Below the pieces are notes generated by a model. It worked only from the letters and a program-made list of their open reading frames with translations, was not told where the DNA came from and did not search any database. From the NCBI RefSeq assembly GCF_052161615.1, contig NZ_CP197417.1, forward strand, positions 1,178,001 to 1,242,000: a stretch of 64,000 nucleotides of DNA. The letters run 5' to 3'. The stretch's first letter is position 1, and each line of letters starts with the position of its first letter. This document shows positions 17,741 to 25,905 of the stretch, piece by piece. Origin of the DNA: Aeoliella sp052161615. Lineage in GTDB: Bacteria > Planctomycetota > Planctomycetia > Pirellulales > Lacipirellulaceae. The position numbers were made by a program, and so were the translations under genes.

Positions 17741-18327
17741 GAGATCCCTTTCCTCTGTTCGCCGGTAGTTTGGCTCTGCCGCACGAGGGCAGGCCTCTCG
17801 GCCATCCGTTTGTTCATTCCGCGAGAAGAGTTCTGTCCTAGTGGACGCTTCGCCGAAGACGGTTCGTTCTCGTCAAGTCGCGATCATCGCGATGCCGAGC
17901 CGTACTTCGTCGAGAATCAACTCGCCTGTCCTGCGAGGTTTGCGGCAATCCAGGTGGTTCGGGTTTTCCGCACCACGCCTCTGTCTGCTGCCTCCCGTCA
18001 CGGCATTCGATGGGGTATCTCTCTGCCCGTGTGGGGAAACCTCACCCTAGACATACCGGTTTGCTAGGAGGGGTTGCGCGGTCCGAAAAGTTTTTTAAAA
18101 CAGCAAGTCTTTTGACCAAGAGGCTGTCCCGCGTCTGTGCCCAAAAACACCTGCATTTGTAGACCTCTAGCAACCATCAGAGGGAGGGGCGAACCGATGT
18201 CTTCACGTAGAATTCATTTACTGCGCAACCTGTCCGGCCGACGTGGTATAACTATACGGATGAGTCTTGAATGAACGTTCGATGAAGATTCGCTGAGCGT
18301 GGATTGGCGGTCGAGGGCAGGGGGGAT
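17741..18327. other. Divergent intergenic region between DUF1559 and sigma factor genes
   Basis: This 587-bp stretch separates two divergent genes and should hold both promoters. A TATAAC-like element lies near 18246. No convincing coding frame, hairpin terminator or RNA gene was found. Confidence 0.4.
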
Positions 18328-18960
18328 ATGGATCGAGCGAGCGGGGGATCCCATCGCAGAGATCGACCCATGTCTCAGTCGCTTGTGAGCTTTGATTTAG
18401 AGGTAGGCGTGGAAGATATTCGTGAAGTGGAATCGACAGGCCCCGCGGTGAACCGCGATGCCTTTGTCCAACTGCTGACCAAGTCGCAGCTTGGACTTAT
18501 GCGCTACATCACCACGCTGGTCGGCGATCCCGAGGCGGCAAGCAATATTCTGCAAAACACCAACCTGTTGCTATGGCAGAAGGCGGGTGAGTTCGAGATG
18601 GGAACCAACTTCGACGCCTGGGCCACCAAGATCGCTTACTGGCAAGTGAAGGCCTATGGTCGCGATCGAGGCCGCGATCGACATGTCTTCAGCGAGTCGC
18701 TATCCAGCCAACTGGCCGAGGACTCCGACGATCTGAAGGACATGGACCTAACGATCCAGTTGCTGAGGTCTTGCTTGCAGCGGATGCGTGGTGGCGATCG
18801 CGAGCTACTCACGAAGCGTTACAACAGCGGTTTGTCGATCCAGCAACTTTCCTCGCAGTTTGGAAAGTCGCCATCGGCCATCAAGGGAGCGCTTCTGCGG
18901 TCCCGGCGGGCGTTAAGAGTTTGTATTGAATCAAAAATGGCGCAGGCACGCTCGAGTTAA
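18328..18960 (+). CDS. RNA polymerase sigma factor, ECF-like (planctomycete type)
   Basis: The protein is about 210 residues with sigma region 2 (VQLLTKSQLGLMRYITTLVGDPEAASNILQNTNLLLWQKAGEF, given here as the region at about residues 40-85) and region 4 near the C-terminus (QQLSSQFGKSPSAIKGALLRSRRALRVC). The NAFAWATKIAYWQ-like segment reads NFDAWATKIAYWQ. It belongs to the group of sigma factors common in Pirellulales. ATG 18328 follows a G-rich stretch; ATG 18370 is an alternative start. The next gene, 61 bases downstream, encodes a likely membrane partner. Confidence 0.88.
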   Translation: MDRASGGSHRRDRPMSQSLVSFDLEVGVEDIREVESTGPAVNRDAFVQLLTKSQLGLMRYITTLVGDPEAASNILQNTNLLLWQKAGEFEMGTNFDAWATKIAYWQVKAYGRDRGRDRHVFSESLSSQLAEDSDDLKDMDLTIQLLRSCLQRMRGGDRELLTKRYNSGLSIQQLSSQFGKSPSAIKGALLRSRRALRVCIESKMAQARSS

Positions 18961-19021
18961 GCGCCATCCCACTTGTCTTTGTTGGGCGTTGTCGGCTGAG
19001 GCCACTGCAAGCTAGGAGAGT

Positions 19022-20503
19022 ATGTTGAGCAGTAGCAAGTTCGAAGAATTGGAAAAGCTCGTCTCCGAGATGTACGACGACAGCCTCTCCGTGCGCGATA
19101 TGCAGCGACTGGAAGAGTTGCTGATCGACGATCCACTTGCCCAACTTCGGTACAAAGAACTCGTCGGCATTCACATCGCTCTAAGCGTTGCCAGTGGTGG
19201 CTCGGACACGGCGGCACCTAGCGATGTTCGCGGTACAGAAGGACTGCTCCTTGCTTCACGAAATGAACGAACCCCCGTCTCGAAGGCTCCCGCGGCTCGC
19301 CCGGTGACACACCTCTTGCCTTGGGCACTGGCGGCTGCCGTCGCGCTCGCGCTAGGCCTATTTGCTTTGCAATCCGCCGAGGACAGTGCCCTGAAGGTAG
19401 AGAGTTCGTCTCTCGCCAACATGGCGCCGAGCTACCCAGCACTACCGGAGATCAAGCACGTCTCGTGGGAAGGACCGTCGTACCAACCTGCGCCGCGCGA
19501 TGCGATTCCGACAGCCGCTATCTTCGCCGGCGCGATTAGTCTTCGGCTCGGCAAGGGGAAGACCGCCGATGGCTACGTGATTTGTTTGCAGCCGGGCATG
19601 TCCGTCGATTTAGTATCGACGTTCGACGCAACCGGTGAGAACAGTCTTTCGATCGTCGAACTTACCGGAGGAGATCGACCTGCCGCGAAGAAGTTGACGT
19701 TCCATAATGCAGGCGAAGGTCCCATGCCGTTACATGCTAATCCGATCGCGAAGAACCGGCGATACGGCGTTCTTGGACACTGGTCCGAGGCCAACTTCGG
19801 TCCCCACCCGCGTTACTTCCTGCTGACGGGCGTCCACAAGCTGGCGATACCCACCGCCGTCGAGGACTGGCGGATGAGCGACATGAAGGTGCTAATCGAG
19901 CACGAGAATGCGGTCCACATTGGCTGGGACGACAGCGGACCTCCTCCGTCCGAAGGGCACCCCTATCGTCCGGATGGCGACTACGACGATCTGGCAGCCA
20001 CGCTATTCTACACGTCTAACTCTTCTGATGAGTTGCCCGCGAGTAGTTCCCTGCGCGTGCTAGCAAGCCACGACCCGACGCCGATCAACGTGCCGGAAGT
20101 GATCGATTCGGCTTTTGAGTTTGAGTTGCCACCTGGAAGCATCGCCCTGGTGAAGGCGATTTGTGAAGCACGCGATCCCAATGCCCTGGTGATCATGGAT
20201 TGCCAAACCAAGGAAGTTGTGTGGTCGGGCACTAAGCAACCCGCCGAGGGAGTCTATCTGGGGACTATCAGCATCAGCAATCCGACGCAAGCCGCGCGAA
20301 AGCTGTGCCTGCTGGCCATCCATAAGGTGCCGACCGCAACCGATGAAGTGTGGCACGCATCGAAGCTGCGCACCCTGTACGAGCAACCCAACTTCTTCAT
20401 CCTAGGTTTTGAAGACTCTCGCAACGACGACGACTTCAACGACCTCCGTGTGAACCTGCTCATCGAATCGGCACCCAACTCGGTCTCGGACGTTCTGCAG
20501 TAG
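19022..20503 (+). CDS. Membrane-anchored anti-sigma-like protein with two DUF4114-like segments
   Basis: The N-terminal 60 residues are helical and acidic (EELEKLVSEMYDDSLSVRDMQRLEELL), like the cytoplasmic part of planctomycete anti-sigma/FecR-type proteins. A single membrane helix follows at about residues 98-118 (HLLPWALAAAVALALGLFAL). The outside part of about 370 residues contains two similar blocks, the first ending GDYDDLAATLFYTS and the second ending GFEDSRNDDDFNDLRVNLLI; both match the acidic end of DUF4114 domains. AGGAG lies just before the ATG. The position behind the sigma gene suggests it controls that factor; the outer domains could sense a ligand. Confidence 0.65.
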   Translation: MLSSSKFEELEKLVSEMYDDSLSVRDMQRLEELLIDDPLAQLRYKELVGIHIALSVASGGSDTAAPSDVRGTEGLLLASRNERTPVSKAPAARPVTHLLPWALAAAVALALGLFALQSAEDSALKVESSSLANMAPSYPALPEIKHVSWEGPSYQPAPRDAIPTAAIFAGAISLRLGKGKTADGYVICLQPGMSVDLVSTFDATGENSLSIVELTGGDRPAAKKLTFHNAGEGPMPLHANPIAKNRRYGVLGHWSEANFGPHPRYFLLTGVHKLAIPTAVEDWRMSDMKVLIEHENAVHIGWDDSGPPPSEGHPYRPDGDYDDLAATLFYTSNSSDELPASSSLRVLASHDPTPINVPEVIDSAFEFELPPGSIALVKAICEARDPNALVIMDCQTKEVVWSGTKQPAEGVYLGTISISNPTQAARKLCLLAIHKVPTATDEVWHASKLRTLYEQPNFFILGFEDSRNDDDFNDLRVNLLIESAPNSVSDVLQ

Positions 20504-20681
20504 GAAGTAGGGCCGTAGGCCCCGGGCCGGCGTTCATCTCACCTTCGAACCGGCAATCGTACCGCAACAGGCCCCGATATCGACATTTCTCGGCCAAAAA
20601 CGCTGCGTCCGCCCCGACCTTGCGAATTTCGCATAGCTCGGATAGTCTAACCTTTTGCGCGGCCTCCGTGCCGCACCCCAT

Positions 20682-20756
20682 CGGGCTGTAGCTCAGCTTG
20701 GCTAGAGCGCTGCGTTCGGGACGCAGAGGTCGGAGGTTCAAATCCTCTCAGCCCGA
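20682..20756 (+). tRNA. tRNA-Pro (anticodon CGG)
   Basis: A full cloverleaf can be folded: acceptor cgggctg pairs with cagcccg, the D stem is gctc/gagc, the anticodon stem ctgcg/cgcag encloses loop ttcggga with anticodon CGG, and the T arm is ggagg-ttcaaat-cctct. CCA is not encoded. The 3' end overlaps the last codons of the antisense serine recombinase remnant and marks the left edge of the genomic island. Confidence 0.95.
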
Positions 20757-21532
20757 CTTGATGAGATAAGAAGCCCTTCGGACAAGATTTCGAAGGGCTT
20801 TCTCCATACAGGGATTAGACTTACGTCATCGAGCAAAAAGTTCAAACAGACAATCTCCATGATTCGCCGTTTCTCGGCGTGGTCCGCCGTAAACCATCTG
20901 CGGCTAAGGCTTTGCGAAAGTTCAAACGCTTTCATAGCTAGGTCAGCCACTTCATGGCGAGCACGTTTCAGAGAAGCAAGTTGCAGTTCCAACTTCGCTT
21001 CTCGATCTCGAAGCTCCGTCTTCGTGGAAGCAAAGGTTTCCGCATCAATCTCATCCAACATCCGCATGTTGACTAAGCGGCTCTGCTGGCTGTGAAGAAG
21101 TGAAATCTGCCGGTTCAGTTCCTTGATCCGATTCTTGCTTTCAGTTTCTTCAAGGTTGTTGCTCTTCCGAAGCTGGTCGGTGACCCAAGTCCGCACTTCA
21201 TCATCATCGATTCGCATCCGCTCAAAGTGATGAACCATTTGGGCGTCGAGATCACTCTCCTTCAACCTAATTCTCGGATGCCCTGGGCGATTGTACTTCG
21301 CACATCGATAATAGACGTACTCACGCTCACCCTTCTTGGTCTTCTTGATCTTCCGCTCGCCCGTGATGGTCTGACCACAGTAACCGCAGGTCACCATCTC
21401 ACCGGCGTAAGTGAGTTCATGGGATCGATAAATCTTTTGTCCGAGCAAGACTGCAACTCTGTCCCATACGTCTCGCTCGACAAGTGGCTCATGCACGCCT
21501 TCGTACCAATGACCCTTAGCCTTGTCCACCAT
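20738..21532 (-). CDS. Serine recombinase, C-terminal fragment (5'-truncated)
   Basis: The 264 residues match the C-terminal half of large serine recombinases: HEPLVERDVWDRV, a zinc-ribbon part with CGYCG, the basic spacer and YYRCAKYN, then a long coiled coil (residues 95-190; RIKELNRQISLLHSQQSRL). The resolvase catalytic domain with its Ser nucleophile is missing, and an in-frame TAG lies 10 codons upstream of the ATG at 21530-21532. The protein is therefore unlikely to be active. The stop codon lies inside tRNA-Pro on the other strand, and the last 20 or so codons overlap that tRNA and its terminator hairpin. Confidence 0.8.
   Translation of the reverse strand: MVDKAKGHWYEGVHEPLVERDVWDRVAVLLGQKIYRSHELTYAGEMVTCGYCGQTITGERKIKKTKKGEREYVYYRCAKYNRPGHPRIRLKESDLDAQMVHHFERMRIDDDEVRTWVTDQLRKSNNLEETESKNRIKELNRQISLLHSQQSRLVNMRMLDEIDAETFASTKTELRDREAKLELQLASLKRARHEVADLAMKAFELSQSLSRRWFTADHAEKRRIMEIVCLNFLLDDVSLIPVWRKPFEILSEGLLISSSRAERI
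20771..20800 (+). terminator. Terminator hairpin behind tRNA-Pro
   Basis: Arms aagcccttcg and cgaagggctt form a perfect 10-bp stem with a 10-base loop, followed by TCT. It begins 15 bases after the tRNA. On the minus strand it is read as part of the recombinase coding frame. Confidence 0.65.
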
Positions 21533-21747
21533 TGCAAGACCAGTTCTCGCTGACGGACGCTACGGACCAAGAAATCAACGAAGCGGTTAAGCTCGTTCTG
21601 AGTAACTTCGACCCCTTGTGCGTTGAGAAGTCGGTGGAGTTTCCGACTTAGCGTTCCCGCCTTCAAATTGTTTGTCGCAACTGTTGGGCTACAGCCCGAC
21701 TCGCCTTCGTCGATGCAGAATCGGGAGCTGCGTTTGCTGTTAGCCAT
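21391..21747 (-). CDS. Small unknown ORF, probably fused to the recombinase remnant
   Basis: The first 70 or so residues look protein-like (NNLKAGTLSRKLHRLLNAQGVEVTQNELNRFVDFLVRSVRQREL is the region at about 26-70), and GAGGG precedes the ATG at 21745-21747. From about 21535 on, the frame overlaps the recombinase fragment out of phase and loses protein-like character. I read this as a small gene whose 3' end was replaced at a recombination junction near 21535. No function is recognised. Confidence 0.3.
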   Translation of the reverse strand: MANSKRSSRFCIDEGESGCSPTVATNNLKAGTLSRKLHRLLNAQGVEVTQNELNRFVDFLVRSVRQRELVLQWWTRLRVIGTKACMSHLSSETYGTELQSCSDKRFIDPMNSLTPVRW

Positions 21748-21781
21748 AGTGCCCTCATTCTACCGAAGACCTTTTCACGCG

Positions 21782-22072
21782 TTAGAAGGCGGCCTTCCCG
21801 CTGGGTGTCTCGCGGAGAGCCAGCAAGTCGCGTGTCGTACCGCAGTGCGAGTATGCGTAGTGGCAATGGCAGAGAATCCCAGCACGCGGGGAGATCGACA
21901 GCTGCGAATGGTTTGCAAGCCGTGACATGTTCGGCAACTGGAGGTTAATAGCTACCTGCCTAGCTTCCTCCAGAATGGCGGTGGGGGAATCATCAGGATT
22001 CTGGTATTGGTCGAGCCCGCGTAGAAACTTGACTTGCTCGGATAACCATCGTTTATACTCTGATAGCTTCAT
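21782..22072 (-). CDS. Small conserved unknown protein
   Basis: A 96-residue protein. Its first 48 residues (MKLSEYKRWLSEQVKFLRGL through AINLQLP) have a clear paralogue at 28352-28489, so this part is under selection or recently duplicated. The remaining half has no counterpart there and is rich in Cys and His without a recognisable pattern. Its ATG overlaps the end of the upstream gene by 20 bases, suggesting translational coupling. Function unknown. Confidence 0.5.
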   Translation of the reverse strand: MKLSEYKRWLSEQVKFLRGLDQYQNPDDSPTAILEEARQVAINLQLPNMSRLANHSQLSISPRAGILCHCHYAYSHCGTTRDLLALRETPSGKAAF

Positions 22073-22571
22073 AATCAGACTCTTGTAGTTCTACGCCGTC
22101 GATGATACCAGAGCACACGCCGAACACTGCTTTGAAAGTTTGGGAAGCGAATATGTAGCTCGCGTATACGTCAAAGCCATCATTGAGACGTATGGGTTCC
22201 ACACCCGGATGTTCTGAGCCTCTACAGAATTGGTTGAATATGAGTGACAAACTTAACCCGAGCGTACCACCTCCCCAATTCTCTCGTATGCACTTGCCGT
22301 AGTACGGGCCACGCTGGTTAGTCCACTCAAGAAAGTCCGGACGGAAGACGCCGCGGAGAGCACGGTCAAACCCAGTGTAAACACACACTCGGGTCTCTCT
22401 GTCTTCCGGCCCTAGAAATTCAATCGCGATTCTGTGTAGCACAAAGATGAAGGCCACTCCCTCCAAGTAAACCGATTCATCTGAGGGAGGATTCTCATTG
22501 TGCTCATTCAGGAAGGCAAGGCAGCTAGCTGCAAGTGCTTGCCCGAGTTCTTCAGGTGTAGCGATGGCCAT
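22053..22571 (-). CDS. Unknown cytoplasmic protein
   Basis: The start ATG (22569-22571) follows GGAGG by seven bases, which excludes the longer open frame reaching 22799. The 172 residues contain ATPEELGQALAASCLAFLNEH, a hydrophobic helix VAFIFVLHRIAIEFL and several aromatic-rich segments (GPYYGKCIRENWGGG). No signal peptide and no known motif. It overlaps the next gene downstream, forming a two-gene unit. Confidence 0.65.
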   Translation of the reverse strand: MAIATPEELGQALAASCLAFLNEHNENPPSDESVYLEGVAFIFVLHRIAIEFLGPEDRETRVCVYTGFDRALRGVFRPDFLEWTNQRGPYYGKCIRENWGGGTLGLSLSLIFNQFCRGSEHPGVEPIRLNDGFDVYASYIFASQTFKAVFGVCSGIIDGVELQESDYEAIRV

Positions 22572-22718
22572 GAGTGGTCCTCCAACGCAAATACGCAAAC
22601 ATAGCTTACGCAACCCTAGCACTGGGTTTCTTGTCTCCCTAGTCAGTAGAATAGGCACATCCGCCCCTGGAGATTGTCGCGATAGGTTGTCGGTCGATAT
22701 GATGTTATCAGATACCCC

Positions 22719-22734
22719 GAACGAACGAACGAAC
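22719..22734. repeat. Tetranucleotide repeat (GAAC)4
   Basis: Four perfect gaac units lie in the divergent intergenic region between the genes starting at 22571 and 22836. Such a tract could vary in length and change promoter spacing, but no promoter elements are clear. Confidence 0.6.
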
Positions 22735-22835
22735 AAGCAAGACATCCATGAAAACCAGTAATTTGCCACTTCTATCGGAATAATCGGTTGACGCTCCACC
22801 GACCGGGGGTAGGATGCGTCCTGGAGGAGTTGACT

Positions 22836-23477
22836 ATGTTCCGTCTAATGATTCTTGCGGTTTTCTTAACCGCCACCTGCCAAGCTGAAGAAATCCCACT
22901 AGGTGACATTTGGGCATATGACATGCCCGACACCAAAGACGTTAGGGAGTTGGAACCCAAACTTCCGGTTGACACTCCCCGCGACGATATCTTCAAACTC
23001 TCCACCATCCAAAAGATTCGGGAGTTCCTTTGCACTCGGCTACCTGAAGGCCGGAAAGCTGGCACCGCGTTTGTCGTTGAAGGTGTCGATAAGGACGCCT
23101 TGCAGAAAGCCCACGAAGTATTCGTTATGAGGGCCAGCAAGGAACGTCGCCCAAAGCGTGAACCCGGCGTAATCGTTTCACCAGAGACGGATTTGTCCCT
23201 GGTGTTCTTCTCGCACTACACGGGGCGTTATGTCCGGATTGAGTCCGTGGAGCGTGAAGGCAACCAAGTGACAATCAAGTATCGGTTTGTTGCTCACAAC
23301 ACAGCCGATGCTACCGACCATTTTGCCATCATTCCTATCGGGCAATTTGAGGAAGGCGTAGGACGGGTGAAGGTGGAACAACTGCCACCAATCGACAGGG
23401 AGGGCAAACCCGTTGAACCCGTTGTCGACCCACTTCGGATTGTGTCCGATTCGTTCTCTTTTGGGGTGGAAAAGTGA
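22836..23477 (+). CDS. Unknown exported protein
   Basis: The ATG at 22836 follows GGAGGAG with good spacing and begins a signal peptide (MFRLMILAVFLTATCQAEE). The mature part of about 195 residues has mixed alpha and beta character, with a hydrophobic strand LSLVFFSHYTGRYVRIESV and a C-terminal QLPPIDREGKPVEP segment. No family is recognised. Its last codon overlaps the GTG start of the subtilase gene (GTGA), so the two are translationally coupled and probably work together. Confidence 0.75.
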   Translation: MFRLMILAVFLTATCQAEEIPLGDIWAYDMPDTKDVRELEPKLPVDTPRDDIFKLSTIQKIREFLCTRLPEGRKAGTAFVVEGVDKDALQKAHEVFVMRASKERRPKREPGVIVSPETDLSLVFFSHYTGRYVRIESVEREGNQVTIKYRFVAHNTADATDHFAIIPIGQFEEGVGRVKVEQLPPIDREGKPVEPVVDPLRIVSDSFSFGVEK

Positions 23478-25402
23478 GAGTAGGGATTGTTTGTGTGTTG
23501 TGTCTGTGTTGCGGTCAGGCTCTTGCTGATAGCACCACCGTGAGTGACTTGGGCATCAACTCAGAGGTCACCGGCCTGGATGGCTCGGGAGTCTTGATCG
23601 GAGCCTTCGATTTTCTTAGGTCTGCCAAGGCTGGTTACGAGACTGGCGACGACCCGCCTAACTTTTCGGCCAACACGATACCAACTGGCGTCTATTTCGG
23701 CACTGGTGGCGGCATGGACCCTGCCAACTCGGGAAACTCCGATCCACACGCCACTAACGTAGCCCAAGTGATGATAGGTAAGATTGTCGATGGCAACTTC
23801 GGCAACTACATCGGCGTAGCCCCAAATGCCGAATTACACACAATTGGTGCCGGAACGAATTCCCCCGATACCTCCGCGTTGGCGATGAATCGACTTGCGA
23901 CACTATCAGGCGGTACGGTTCGGGCAATCAATCTCAGTTACTTCGGACCCGAGCCGAGTTTCGGCGAAGCTCTTGACGGAACCACCCATTGGACTGAGTT
24001 CGTCGATTGGTCCGCAAAACAACATGACGTTTTGTATGTGGTCGCCTGGGGTAATGATGCGAACCTCAACGAACGCCCACCCACCGACAACTTCAATGGC
24101 ATAACGGTCGCGGCGTCCAGTCAGATGGTTGTTGGTCTGAATAACGTCTACACGAAGTTTGCCGACATAAACAATGAATTTGGGGACGCTGTTGGACCGC
24201 GAACGAGTATCGACATACTCGCCCCTGGTGAAGAGATAACGTTGTTGGAATTCGGAGGGGCGGTAGGTGTTCGTAATGGGACCAGCTATGCCGCACCACA
24301 CGTTACTGGTACTACTGCTTTGCTGCACCAGTACGTTGGACAACAACTAGCAGCCTCTAACCCGAGATTTGTCGAGAGCCGAGCCCGACGCCATGAGTTG
24401 ATGAAAGCAGTAATGCTCAACTCCGCAGACAAACTTTCAGGCGTACACGGGTCGACCCGAACCATAATCATCGACTCTGTTGGTAGAGACTGGACCGACT
24501 CTATTGCCTATACCAGCCAGTTTCAATCGTTAGATGAAACAATTGGAGCGGGGCACCTGAATGCCGCCCGGGCGGTTCAACAAATTGAATCGGGTGAATA
24601 TGGTCCGGGCAACGTCCCTATGATTGGATGGGACGTTGGGCGTACTGGTGGCAATGGGGATCGGTTTGAGTACATCCTAGATCACCCGGTTGCCGCCGGT
24701 CAGTACATCGCTATCACGTTGACTTGGGATCGTGTTGTAGAGAAGACTTCGCCCGGCAACTACACCTCGGGTGACCAGTTCTTTGGCTATAACGACATTA
24801 ACGACGTGATGGCGAATCTCGACCTTCACTTAATGGACGTGAACGAGACCAACGTCAATCTATCGCTATGGAGTTCCGAGACGCTTGAAGATAACGTCGA
24901 ACTTATTTTCTTCCAGTTTGGCGAGTTTGAAGCCGGTCAGTATAAGATTGTTGTTGAGCACAACGGCGGACTCGACGCCCTCACCGATTTCGCGGTTACT
25001 TGGTGGTATGGCAATCCAGTGACCCCGGTTACCGGCGACTACGATGGAAGTGGCACGGTAGACGCTGACGACTACACCCTATGGAAGAATGCTTTCGGTG
25101 GAAGCGTCACACCTGGAACCGGTGCCGATGGCAACGGGGATGGTATCGTCAACCTAGCAGACTACACGGTATGGCGTGACAATCTTGGTGCTACTTCAGC
25201 ACTCAGCACACAATCGGTGCCCGAGCCTTCAACACTACTCATACTAGCCGTCGTCTTAGGATTCTGGATTCCTGGTCAACGTAAGATGATCGACAACAGA
25301 AACCGGCGGCGGCTAGTTTCTAGTGGGCGTGCCGTCAAACTTCCTGCCCGAACAACTCGGCAATTACTTCATCAATATAACGATGAAACTCGGGTTCATT
25401 AG
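23474..25402 (+). CDS. Subtilisin-like serine protease (S8) with dockerin-like repeats and PEP-CTERM tail
   Basis: A GTG start overlaps the previous stop. A signal peptide (MRVGIVCVLCLCCGQALA) is followed by a peptidase S8 domain with a likely triad of Asp46 (IGAFDF), His92 (DPHATNVAQ) and Ser271 (GTSYAAPHVTG). A jelly-roll-like domain lies at about 395-510, then dockerin-like repeats (GDYDGSGTVDADDYTLW, DGNGDGIVNLADYTVWRD) and VPEPSTLLILAVVLGFW near residue 580. The tail runs about 40 residues past the membrane helix, which is unusual for PEP-CTERM proteins, and overlaps an antisense coding remnant. Exported, probably surface-sorted. Confidence 0.88.
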   Translation: MRVGIVCVLCLCCGQALADSTTVSDLGINSEVTGLDGSGVLIGAFDFLRSAKAGYETGDDPPNFSANTIPTGVYFGTGGGMDPANSGNSDPHATNVAQVMIGKIVDGNFGNYIGVAPNAELHTIGAGTNSPDTSALAMNRLATLSGGTVRAINLSYFGPEPSFGEALDGTTHWTEFVDWSAKQHDVLYVVAWGNDANLNERPPTDNFNGITVAASSQMVVGLNNVYTKFADINNEFGDAVGPRTSIDILAPGEEITLLEFGGAVGVRNGTSYAAPHVTGTTALLHQYVGQQLAASNPRFVESRARRHELMKAVMLNSADKLSGVHGSTRTIIIDSVGRDWTDSIAYTSQFQSLDETIGAGHLNAARAVQQIESGEYGPGNVPMIGWDVGRTGGNGDRFEYILDHPVAAGQYIAITLTWDRVVEKTSPGNYTSGDQFFGYNDINDVMANLDLHLMDVNETNVNLSLWSSETLEDNVELIFFQFGEFEAGQYKIVVEHNGGLDALTDFAVTWWYGNPVTPVTGDYDGSGTVDADDYTLWKNAFGGSVTPGTGADGNGDGIVNLADYTVWRDNLGATSALSTQSVPEPSTLLILAVVLGFWIPGQRKMIDNRNRRRLVSSGRAVKLPARTTRQLLHQYNDETRVH

Positions 25403-25490
25403 TTGCCTCAAGCTGCTTTTCTCTGTACTCGCCCTGCATCTTGAATCCGCGAACCACCAAAACAAGCGGTTCCCTGGGAGTGTCGCATTT
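25335..25490 (-). pseudogene. Antisense coding remnant
   Basis: A 51-codon minus-strand frame reads like a real protein C-terminus (REPLVLVVRGFKMQGEYREK, then EFHRYIDEVIAELFGQEV) but is preceded at once by an in-frame TAG and has no start codon with a ribosome site. It overlaps the 3' end of the subtilase gene. I interpret it as the end of a gene whose beginning was lost. No family is recognised. Confidence 0.35.
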
Positions 25491-25905
25491 CTAAATGCCT
25501 TCGCGTCAGGCACAGTTGATTGCCGGAGCGAAGTTTATGAGAGCCGCGGAGAACCCTAGGGCATTTGCAGTTATCGCAAGCCATGCTGCAAGGTTTCGCG
25601 ACAGAGTAACAGCTACTTAAGGAATTTGGCCATCGAGAGGAGTGCTTTTCAGCATTCATCGTGGAAGACGACGAGCCTGGGCTTCAGGATGGCCGACCGA
25701 CTAGGAGGCGGTAAGTCTGAAATGGTAGCCTTGAGCCTGAACGCGTAAAAGACAGATTAAATCGCGATTACCTTAGACTGGGCTAAAGATATGAACACGA
25801 ACGCTCACGCCGATGAACTCGTCGGCAATGCATGAGAGCAGCGATCCGACACACACCGGGGGGAGATTAGGATCTCTCCATTAGGAGAAAAGGGACGGTA
25901 CGGCT
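25491..25905. other. Intergenic region without recognised genes
   Basis: About 415 bases before the HEAT/TPR protein gene. Several stops in all frames, no hairpin terminator of note and no tRNA. It presumably contains the promoter of the next gene. Confidence 0.4.

Noticed and set aside
17699..18067. Plus-strand frame of 122 codons
   Set aside because: It begins inside the start of the DUF1559 gene and has no ribosome site or protein-like composition.
22719..22734. CRISPR-like repeat
   Set aside because: It is only a simple gaac microsatellite without spacers. No CRISPR array was seen in the window.
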